Shown here: positions 7,409-13,172 of the stretch, piece after piece
How the letters are laid out: each line of letters begins with the position of its first letter
How positions within the stretch are numbered: position 1 is the stretch's first letter
Origin: Propionibacteriaceae bacterium
GTDB lineage: Bacteria > Actinomycetota > Actinomycetes > Propionibacteriales > Propionibacteriaceae
Reading direction: 5' to 3'
Length of the DNA stretch: 13,172 bases
Assembly: GCA_030528545.1 (NCBI GenBank)
Contig: JAUMYR010000072.1
Location: 1-13,172 of the forward strand
Notes under the pieces: generated by a model
Told to the model about the DNA's origin: nothing
Seen by the model: only the letters and a program-made list of their open reading frames with translations
Databases searched by the model: none
Made by a program: the position numbers and the translations under genes

Positions 7409-8562
7409 GCCAAATCAACGAACTGATCGCAGAGCTCTGCCCGGATGGGGTCGAGTTCGTTAAGATTGAAGATCTTTTTGAAATCAAGAACGGTTACACG
7501 CCCTCCAAATCTAATTCATCATTCTGGGAAAATGGCACAGTCCCTTGGTTTCGGATGGAAGACATCCGAGCAAATGGCAGGGTCCTCAGCCACTCCCTTC
7601 AGCTGATCAGCAAATCAGCAGTCAAGAGTGGAAAGCTCTTCCCACCCAACTCGTTACTCATAGCCACTTCGGCGACCATCGGCGAACACGCACTAATCAC
7701 CGTACCGCATCTCTCTAACCAGAGATTCACATCCCTCGCGGTGAAGGACCAGTGGGCAAGCCAAGTGGAAATCAAGTTCCTTTACCACTACGCTTTTGTT
7801 CTCGACGAGTGGTGCCGCTCGAATACAACCACTTCCAGCTTCGCGTCTGTTGACATGACCGGCTTCAGAAAGTTCCGTTTCCCCGTCCCGCCACTTGAGG
7901 TACAGCGGGAGATCGTGAGAGTGCTGGATAAGTTCACCGAGCTGGAAGGGGAGCTGGAAGCTCGACGACGCCAATATGAGTACTACCGTGCACGGCTCTT
8001 CGCAACCGATTCGACCGCTGTGTTTTCACCGCTCGGCGTCATAGCGAAGAATCTTGACAGCAGACGAAAGCCGGTCACCCGTGAAGCTAGAAACCCTGGA
8101 ACAATTCCCTACTATGGAGCCTCAGGGGTGGTCGACCATGTCAGTGACTACATCTTTGATGGAGACTACCTACTGGTATCCGAGGATGGGGCAAACCTGC
8201 TTACCCGGGCAGCACCTATCGCCTTCTCAATCTCTGGCAAAACTTGGGTAAACAATCATGCCCACGTGCTGGAGTTTGCTTCGCACACCGAGAGGCGCTT
8301 CGTCGAGTTGTACCTAAACTCAATAGATCTGACGCCATTTGTTTCGGGGGCGGCACAGCCGAAGCTCAATAAAGCAAAACTCAGCAGCATTCCCATACCA
8401 AATCCTCCTGCGGAAACAAAAGAGAGAACGGTCCAAACCTTGGACAAGCTCGAAGCATTCGTGAACGACCTCAGTGTTGGTCTTCCGGCGGAGCTGGCGG
8501 CTCGGCGGAAGCAGTATGAGTATTACCGGAACCGGCTGCTGACTTTTGAGGAGAAACGATGA
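7405..8562 (+). CDS. hsdS: Type I restriction-modification system, specificity subunit HsdS
   Basis: Sets the bipartite DNA target of the complex. The protein has 385 residues, near the usual ~400. Target-recognition domain 1 covers about residues 10-165 (INELIAELCPDGVEF lead, NGYTPSKSN, VPWFRMEDIR, and PVPPLEVQ at its end). A central conserved helix follows (166-199, QREIVRVLDKFTELEGELEA, QYEYYRARLF). Target-recognition domain 2 covers about 200-339 (GTIPYYGASGVVDHVSDYIF, IPIPNPP). A second conserved helix (340-385) repeats the first (QYEYYRNRLLTF). The two helices form the spacer that fixes the distance between half-sites and bind HsdM. Start is GTG at 7405 in a GTGA overlap with rhuM; the ribosome site is weak, so coupling is likely. 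Both recognition domains are AT-richer than hsdM or hsdR, while the final helix returns to high GC. The target sequence cannot be predicted. Confidence 0.94.
   Translation: MSQINELIAELCPDGVEFVKIEDLFEIKNGYTPSKSNSSFWENGTVPWFRMEDIRANGRVLSHSLQLISKSAVKSGKLFPPNSLLIATSATIGEHALITVPHLSNQRFTSLAVKDQWASQVEIKFLYHYAFVLDEWCRSNTTTSSFASVDMTGFRKFRFPVPPLEVQREIVRVLDKFTELEGELEARRRQYEYYRARLFATDSTAVFSPLGVIAKNLDSRRKPVTREARNPGTIPYYGASGVVDHVSDYIFDGDYLLVSEDGANLLTRAAPIAFSISGKTWVNNHAHVLEFASHTERRFVELYLNSIDLTPFVSGAAQPKLNKAKLSSIPIPNPPAETKERTVQTLDKLEAFVNDLSVGLPAELAARRKQYEYYRNRLLTFEEKR
7951..8000 (+). repeat. hsdS internal repeat, copy 1
   Basis: This stretch encodes ELEARRRQYEYYRARL, the central conserved helix of HsdS. It matches copy 2 at 8491-8540 in 35 of 50 bases without gaps. 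Such repeats in hsdS allow recombination that swaps recognition domains or changes half-site spacing. Confidence 0.8.
8491..8540 (+). repeat. hsdS internal repeat, copy 2
   Basis: Encodes ELAARRKQYEYYRNRL, the C-terminal conserved helix of HsdS, and pairs with copy 1 at 7951-8000. It lies at the point where base composition returns from AT-rich to the GC-rich level of the rest of the operon, so it could mark an exchange boundary. Confidence 0.8.
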
Positions 8563-9467
8563 TCCCGGATTATCAGTCGTGCATGCGGCCGGTGCTGGTC
8601 TTGCTCGGCGATGGTCAGACCTGGCGTATGCGGGATCTGGTGGCCGCTCTGGAGGAGGAGTTCGGCCTCACCTCCGAGGAGCGGAGCGCTCTGCTGCCCA
8701 GCGGCAAGCAACGTGTGATGACCAGCAGGGTCGGCTGGGCGGTCACCTATCTGGTCAACGCTGGACTGATCGAACGCCCGGCCCGCGGGCACGCACGCAT
8801 CACCGGGGCAGGGCGTGAGGCCTTGGCGGCCCACCCCGAGCGGATCGACGCCAAGACGCTGGAGTCCTATCCGTCCTTCCGGGAGTTCCTCCAGCGCACC
8901 GGCACGTCCGTCGGCTCGCCAGCGGCAGCGGCGGAACCCGCGGCTTCGTCCACGCCCGCCGACCTGATTCAGCAGGCCGTTGAGGCGAACCGGGCTGTGG
9001 TCGAGGCCGAGGTCCTCGCCGCTGCGGTGAACGTCTCCCCCGCGGGGTTCGAGCACCTGGTCATCCGGCTGCTGGCGGCGATGGGTTACGGTCGACGCGG
9101 CTCCCTCGAACGCACCCCGCTCAGCAACGACGGCGGCATCGATGGGATCATCAGCCAGGACCCGCTGGGCCTGGATCGCATCTACGTGCAAGCGAAACGC
9201 TGGGCGCTGGACCGCACCGTGGATCGGCCCGAGATCCAGCGATTCGCCGGGGCCCTGCTCAGCAGACAAGGCGACCGGGGCGTCTACATCACCACCGCGG
9301 CTTTCACCCGCGGCGCCCGCGAGGAGGCCGATCGCATCAACGCCCGCATCGAACTGATCGACGGTCAGCGCCTCGCCCAGCTGCTCGTCCGCTACGGGGT
9401 GGGAGTGCAGTCGGAACCCACCCCCAGCCTCGTCCGCCTCGACGAAGACTTCTTCGACACCCTGTGA
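8559..9467 (+). CDS. mrr: Mrr-type restriction endonuclease inside a type I R-M operon
   Basis: Predicted endonuclease of the Mrr family, whose members commonly cut modified (methylated) DNA; 302 residues. The N-terminal winged-helix (Mrr_N-like) domain spans about 1-90 (YQSCMRPVLVLLGDGQTWRM, RVGWAVTYLVNAGLIERPARG, RITGAGREAL). A low-complexity A/P/S linker (about 118-135) follows. The catalytic domain starts at FEHLVIRLLAAMGY (from F164) and has the PD-(D/E)xK-type core DGGIDG (191-196, D195 likely catalytic) and VQAKRW (Q211-x-K213), the Q-x-K form usual in Mrr, then ITTAAFTRGAREEA and IELIDGQRLAQLL. All core residues are present, so it should be active. The ATG overlaps the hsdS stop (ATGA) and follows GAGGAG (8548-8553). 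GC content is high, like hsdM and hsdR. Whether it acts alone or with the type I complex cannot be seen. Confidence 0.92.
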   Translation: MIPDYQSCMRPVLVLLGDGQTWRMRDLVAALEEEFGLTSEERSALLPSGKQRVMTSRVGWAVTYLVNAGLIERPARGHARITGAGREALAAHPERIDAKTLESYPSFREFLQRTGTSVGSPAAAAEPAASSTPADLIQQAVEANRAVVEAEVLAAAVNVSPAGFEHLVIRLLAAMGYGRRGSLERTPLSNDGGIDGIISQDPLGLDRIYVQAKRWALDRTVDRPEIQRFAGALLSRQGDRGVYITTAAFTRGAREEADRINARIELIDGQRLAQLLVRYGVGVQSEPTPSLVRLDEDFFDTL

Positions 9468-12400
9468 GCCACGCGATGAAACCGAACGATCACACCCAGG
9501 CCACGGCCGTCTCCTACGACCCGATCGCGGTCTCGGCGGAATCCACCGTCGTCGCGGAATATATCCCAGACCCGCGTGAAGAGACCGCCTACCAGTCGGA
9601 GGCAGCCCTGGAGGCCGAACTCATCCGGGTGCTGCAATCACAGGCCTATGAGTATCTGACGATCCGTTCGGAGGCCGACCTGATCGGCAACCTGCGGACC
9701 CAACTGGAACTGCTGAACGGCTTTCAGTTCTCGGACGCCGAATGGGACCGGTTCTTCACCAGCTGTGTCGCCGGGAAGAACGACGGCATCGTCGAGAAGA
9801 CCGAGCGCATCCACGAGGACAACATTCAGTTGCTTCGCCGCGACGACGGCACCACCAAGAATGTGCTGCTGATCGACCGGCGGCGCGTCCACAACAACCG
9901 GCTCCAGGTCATCAACCAGTACGAGATCGGCCAGGGCGAGGGCGGCGCCAGGTATTCCAACCGGTACGACGTGACGATCCTCGTCAACGGGTTGCCGCTG
10001 GTCCATATCGAACTCAAACGCCGCGGCGTTGACATCCGCGAGGCGTTCAACCAGATCGACCGGTACCAGCGAGACAGTTTCTGGGCGGGCAGCGGCCTGT
10101 TTGACTACGTCCAGCTATTCGTCATCTCCAACGGCACGCTCACCAAGTACTACTCCAACACCACCCGCAGACAACACCTGAAAGAGGGGCAGCAGGCCAG
10201 CCGCAGGCGCAAAACCTCCAATTCCTTCGAGTTCACCTCGTGGTGGGCAGACGCCAAGAACCAGCCGATCCGCGACCTGATCTCCTTCGCCAAGACCTTC
10301 TTCGCCCGGCACACGCTGCTCAACATCCTCACCCGGTACTGTGTCCTCACCGTCGACAAGATGCTGCTGGTGATGCGTCCCTACCAGATCGTCGCCGCCG
10401 AGAAGATGCTGCAGCGCATCGAGATCGCCACCAATTACAAGAAGCTCGGCACCATCAGCGCCGGTGGCTATGTCTGGCACACCACCGGCTCGGGCAAGAC
10501 CCTGACCAGTTTCAAGGCCGCCCAGCTCGCCACCCAGATAGACAGCGTTGACAAGGTGCTCTTCGTGGTGGACCGCAAAGACCTGGACTACCAGACCATG
10601 CGCGAATACGACCGTTTCCAGAAAGGCGCGGCCGATTCCAATACCTCCACCGCGGTGCTCAAGCGCCAGCTGGAAAGCCGGGACTCCAAGATCATCATCA
10701 CCACGATCCAGAAACTCTCAACCTTCATCAAGGCCAACCCCAGCCACGACGTCTACCATCAGCACGTCGTCATCATCTTCGACGAATGCCACCGTTCCCA
10801 GTTCGGGGACATGCATACCGCGATCACTAGGGCGTTCAAGCGGTACAACCTGTTCGGTTTCACGGGCACACCGATCTTCGCGGCCAATGCGGCCAGCGGC
10901 GGCAATCCCCGGCTGAAGACTACCGAACAGGCCTTCGGGGAGAAGCTCCACACCTACACGATCGTGGACGCCATCACCGACAAGAACGTGTTGCCGTTCC
11001 GTATCGACTATGTCAGCACCGTGCAGGTGGGCAGCGTCATCGATAAACAGGTGCCAGCCATCGACACCGAGCGGGCACTGCTCGACCCGGAACGCATCGG
11101 CATGATCGTCTCCTATGTGCTTGAGCACTTCGACCAGAAGACGAAGCGCGCCTCCAGTTACGACCATTCGGTCGTCACCAATGTGGCCGAATCCAGCCGT
11201 GTCTCTCGCCGCGCCGAAGCGCTTCGGGAACGCCGCCGGGTGCGTGGTTTCAATGCGCTGTTCGCGACCGCGTCCATTGAGGCCGCCCGGGTCTACTACA
11301 ACCACTTTGCGCTTCTGCAAGAAGGCCTGCCGCCCGAGCGCAGGCTGAAGATCGGACTGATCTACTCCTACGGGGCCAACGACGCCGCCAGCGACGGGAT
11401 CATCGACGACGAGGCCTTCGACACCGACGAATTGCCCGCCGACGCCCGCGGCTTCCTGGAGGATGCGATCCAGGATTACAACGACATGTTCGGCACCAGT
11501 TACGACACCAGCGCCGAGAAGTTCCAGAACTATTACAAGGACCTCTCCCAGCGGATCAAGAACCGGGAGATCGACCTCGTCATCGTCGTCAACATGTTCC
11601 TCACTGGCTTCGACGCCACCACCCTCAACACCCTCTTCGTCGATAAGAACCTGCGCGCCCACGGCCTCATCCAGGCCTATTCCCGGACCAACCGGATCCT
11701 CAACTCGGTGAAGACCTACGGCAATATCGTCGCCTTCCGGAACCTGGAGGACGAGACCAACGCGGCGCTGGAACTGTTCGGCAACCGGGAGGCCCGCGGC
11801 GTCGTCCTGCTCAAGCCCTACCAGGACTACTACCGCGAATACGCCGACAAGGTCACCGAGTTGCTGGAGACCTTCCCGCTCGGGCAGCCGATCATCGGGG
11901 AGGCCGCCCAGAGGGCCTTCATCGCGCTGTTTGGGGCGATCCTGCGGTTGCAGAACATCCTGTCCTCATTCGACGACTTCGCCGGGAACGAGATCCTCAG
12001 CGAACGTCAGGGGCAGGACTACCGCAGCATCTACCTCGACCTCTACGCCCAGTTCCGTCAAAGCCAGGACGCCGAAAAGGAAATCATCAACGACGACGTG
12101 GTTTTCGAGATCGAACTCATCAAACAGGTCGAGATCAACGTCGATTACATTCTCATGCTGGTGCAGAAGTACCGGGACGAGCACGGCGACGGCGACGACA
12201 AAGAAATCCGTGCCGAAATCACCCGGGCGGTCAGTGCCAGCCCGACGCTGCGCAACAAGAAGGATCTCATCGAGGCCTTCGTCGATTCGGTCTCTGCCGA
12301 TGGGCACATCGACGACGAATGGGTGGCCTTCATCGAAGCCAAGCGCGAGGCCGAACTGGCCGGGATCATCGCCGAGGAGAGACTCAAACCTGACGCAACC

Positions 12401-12610
12401 CGCGCTTTCGTCCAGAATGCCTTCCGCAACGGAGAGTTGCGCACCACCGGGACGGCCATCACCAAGATCTTGCCACCGGTCTCCCGTTTCGCCCCGAGCG
12501 GTGGCCACGGAGAGAAGAAACAGCGGGTGATTGCCAGACTGAGCGCCTTCGTCGACCGCTTCCTCGGCTTGGGGGCCGCACCAGCCGAAGGCCCCGAGCA
12601 TCATGGCTGA
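9464..12610 (+). CDS. hsdR: Type I restriction-modification system, restriction/translocase subunit HsdR
   Basis: Motor and nuclease subunit: with HsdM2S it binds unmethylated target sites, pumps DNA using ATP, and cuts at a distance. The protein has 1048 residues, the type IC size. The N-terminal nuclease has D169 (RYDVTILVNG) and E183-x-K185 (IELKRRG). The helicase motor has Walker A TTGSGKT (340-346), the DECH box (440-443), FTGTP (466-470), and later FQNYYKDLSQRIKN, DLVIVVNMFLTGFD and QAYSRTNRI (motif VI). The C-terminal helical part binds the methylase. The wording of many segments follows EcoR124I HsdR as remembered. A basic insert (about 565-590, SRVSRRAEALRERRRVRG) precedes the GFNALFATASI segment. 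Start is taken as GTG at 9464, in a GTGA overlap with mrr; ATG at 9476 is an alternative four codons later, and neither has a good ribosome site. No frameshift is seen. Confidence 0.96.
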   Translation: MSHAMKPNDHTQATAVSYDPIAVSAESTVVAEYIPDPREETAYQSEAALEAELIRVLQSQAYEYLTIRSEADLIGNLRTQLELLNGFQFSDAEWDRFFTSCVAGKNDGIVEKTERIHEDNIQLLRRDDGTTKNVLLIDRRRVHNNRLQVINQYEIGQGEGGARYSNRYDVTILVNGLPLVHIELKRRGVDIREAFNQIDRYQRDSFWAGSGLFDYVQLFVISNGTLTKYYSNTTRRQHLKEGQQASRRRKTSNSFEFTSWWADAKNQPIRDLISFAKTFFARHTLLNILTRYCVLTVDKMLLVMRPYQIVAAEKMLQRIEIATNYKKLGTISAGGYVWHTTGSGKTLTSFKAAQLATQIDSVDKVLFVVDRKDLDYQTMREYDRFQKGAADSNTSTAVLKRQLESRDSKIIITTIQKLSTFIKANPSHDVYHQHVVIIFDECHRSQFGDMHTAITRAFKRYNLFGFTGTPIFAANAASGGNPRLKTTEQAFGEKLHTYTIVDAITDKNVLPFRIDYVSTVQVGSVIDKQVPAIDTERALLDPERIGMIVSYVLEHFDQKTKRASSYDHSVVTNVAESSRVSRRAEALRERRRVRGFNALFATASIEAARVYYNHFALLQEGLPPERRLKIGLIYSYGANDAASDGIIDDEAFDTDELPADARGFLEDAIQDYNDMFGTSYDTSAEKFQNYYKDLSQRIKNREIDLVIVVNMFLTGFDATTLNTLFVDKNLRAHGLIQAYSRTNRILNSVKTYGNIVAFRNLEDETNAALELFGNREARGVVLLKPYQDYYREYADKVTELLETFPLGQPIIGEAAQRAFIALFGAILRLQNILSSFDDFAGNEILSERQGQDYRSIYLDLYAQFRQSQDAEKEIINDDVVFEIELIKQVEINVDYILMLVQKYRDEHGDGDDKEIRAEITRAVSASPTLRNKKDLIEAFVDSVSADGHIDDEWVAFIEAKREAELAGIIAEERLKPDATRAFVQNAFRNGELRTTGTAITKILPPVSRFAPSGGHGEKKQRVIARLSAFVDRFLGLGAAPAEGPEHHG

Positions 12611-12632
12611 CCTCTCTGGCGGTAAGTGACAG

Positions 12633-12650
12633 GCCTGCGGCTCGGCAGGC
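12633..12650 (+). terminator. GC-rich hairpin after hsdR, possible operon terminator
   Basis: GCCTGC (12633-12638) pairs exactly with GCAGGC (12645-12650) around a 6-base loop, starting 23 bases after the hsdR stop. There is no T-run. It may end the hsd transcript, since many actinobacterial terminators lack the tail, but a chance stem is possible. Confidence 0.35.
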
Positions 12651-12651
12651 A

Positions 12652-12702
12652 GCAGTCCTGATCGGATCACTCCAAAGCCAGCGCGCCCAAGGCAGGTAGG
12701 TC
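12652..12702 (-). repeat. Diverged direct repeat, copy A (degenerate gene 3' end)
   Basis: Matches copy B at 13051-13101 in 39 of 51 bases without gaps. On the minus strand both copies end a reading frame with TGA at the same place. Here the tail reads KDLPALGALALE; in copy B it reads DEDLAALDTLVSE. The frame of copy A is open only from 12759 to 12667 and has no start codon or ribosome site, so it is probably a decayed gene end. Confidence 0.6.
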
Positions 12703-12795
12703 CTTTGGCGGCTCTTCGGGCTTGAGAGTGGTGGTGCTCGACCTCGATGAGGGCGAGGATTAGGTCATACCCCATAACCGAGAGAAAGCCGGGAG

Positions 12796-13039
12796 CGTTG
12801 CCACGGTGCGGTCACGCTGCCGCGCAGTGTGTACTGGGCACCAGGACCTTCGGCATTCAGCCTTGATGGCCGTGAGGACGTAGCCGTACGTGTACCGCGT
12901 CATCATCACCGAAGGAAGCCTCGGCGACCAGACTGCGCTACTCAACGCCGATGTGCTGGTCAGAATCTGGGACGGGCTTGTCCTGCCCGAACGTGTTCGA
13001 ACTCTCTGGGAAGACCGGTTCCCCGTCCTTCGGGCGTAG
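12796..13039 (+). pseudogene. Frame-broken remnant of a small protein gene
   Basis: Two adjoining frames each look protein-like. The first (12796 to about 12890) contains VTLPRSVYWAPGP and FSLDGREDVAVRV. The second, one frame over (12884-13039), contains YRVIITEGSLGDQTALL, ADVLVRIWDGLVLPERVR and ends WEDRFPVLRA before TAG at 13037. Joined, they read as one short protein with a frameshift near 12880-12895; no start codon is left at the 5' side. The pattern recalls, from memory only, a family of ~100-residue actinobacterial hypothetical proteins sometimes found beside AbiEii-type nucleotidyltransferase genes. About 70% of codons in the second part end in G or C, which fits former coding use. 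Alternatively the second part could be a 49-codon gene starting at the GTG at 12890. Confidence 0.4.
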
Positions 13040-13050
13040 CTCAGGAGGCT

Positions 13051-13101
13051 GCGGCTCTGATCGAATCACTCCGAGACCAAGGTGTCCAAGGCAGCTAGGT
13101 C
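13051..13101 (-). repeat. Diverged direct repeat, copy B
   Basis: Second copy of the segment at 12652-12702, in the same orientation and 399 bases away. It contains the stop and last codons of the minus-strand gene that runs off the right edge. Confidence 0.6.
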
Positions 13102-13172
13102 TTCGTCGGCCAACGGCGCCGCTTCGTCCATTGCCTGCACTTGCGCGTGGGCGCGCGTCCCCAAGAGCTGGT
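13066..13172 (-). CDS. 3' end of an unidentified minus-strand gene (truncated by window end)
   Basis: A minus-strand frame enters from the right edge and ends with TGA at 13068-13066. The visible 34 codons read QLLGTRAHAQVQAMDEAAPL then ADEDLAALDTLVSE. The acidic, alanine/leucine-rich tail resembles the C-termini of small antitoxin-like or regulator proteins, but this is too weak to name a family. An internal ATG would give only 20 residues and is less likely. The tail is shared in degraded form by repeat copy A. Confidence 0.45.
   Translation of the reverse strand, partial: QLLGTRAHAQVQAMDEAAPLADEDLAALDTLVSE

Larger units (their letters stand above)
12611..13172. other. Gene-poor right end with remnants and repeats
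   Basis: No intact gene is supported in these 562 bases. They contain a GC hairpin just after hsdR, two copies of a diverged ~50-base segment, a coding remnant on the + strand and the 3' end of a minus-strand gene at the window edge, each listed separately. Open frames of 61 and 89 codons on opposite strands overlap here and show no recognisable domain over their full length. Confidence 0.6.

Noticed and set aside
10718..11662. Minus-strand open frame of 314 codons
   Set aside because: It is the antisense shadow of the GC-rich hsdR gene; V/G/D-rich translation without motifs.
12760..12945. Minus-strand open frame of 61 codons
   Set aside because: No ribosome site or domain, and it is antisense to a more protein-like + strand remnant.
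12829..13098. Plus-strand open frame of 89 codons
   Set aside because: Only its first part looks protein-like; after about 12890 the convincing frame is the neighbouring one, so it is treated as part of a frame-broken remnant.
1..13172. CRISPR array, tRNA/rRNA genes, insertion sequence or integrase
   Set aside because: No regularly spaced repeats, cloverleaf-like segments, transposase motifs or clear attachment-site duplications were found by reading both strands.

Overview
The window is GC-rich, actinobacterial-looking DNA. Evidence is the strong G/C bias at third codon positions, frequent GTG starts, GGAGG-type ribosome sites and the FolP2-like paralogue. A member of the Propionibacteriaceae or a related order is plausible, but the species cannot be read from the sequence.

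Left part (1-4369) is carbohydrate and housekeeping metabolism. The last codons of an unidentified + strand gene face the 3' end of a minus-strand glycoside hydrolase family 32 beta-fructosidase (77-1309). A 232-base divergent gap separates it from a gluconate uptake and activation pair: the GntP-family permease and, with a 4-base overlap, gluconokinase GntK. Convergent to gntK is a minus-strand dihydropteroate-synthase-like gene of the FolP2 type, in which several substrate-binding motifs are altered.

The centre (4370-12610) is the main item: a five-gene restriction-modification operon, hsdM - rhuM-family gene - hsdS - mrr-like nuclease - hsdR. All four junctions overlap by exactly 4 bases. 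HsdM (523 aa), HsdS (385 aa) and HsdR (1048 aa) look like a complete type IC (EcoR124I-like) system with intact catalytic motifs. Two extra genes sit inside it: a RhuM-family protein with a DNA-binding-like N-terminus, and a Mrr-type endonuclease of the kind that usually cuts modified DNA. The rhuM-hsdS portion is clearly AT-richer than hsdM, mrr and hsdR, which suggests that the specificity part was exchanged as a cassette. Upstream of hsdM lie a terminator-like hairpin and a perfect 6-2-6 inverted repeat that could be an operator.

The right end (12611-13172) has no intact gene. It holds a GC hairpin after hsdR, two diverged copies of a ~50-base segment about 400 bases apart, a frame-broken coding remnant between them, and the 3' end of a minus-strand gene running off the window. 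This looks like a degraded defence-island or mobile-element edge.

The operon would work as follows. HsdM2S methylates adenine at a bipartite site set by HsdS. With HsdR the complex translocates on and cuts unmodified DNA. Mrr could add cleavage of foreign-modified DNA. The role of RhuM is unknown. No CRISPR array, tRNA, rRNA or insertion sequence was seen.
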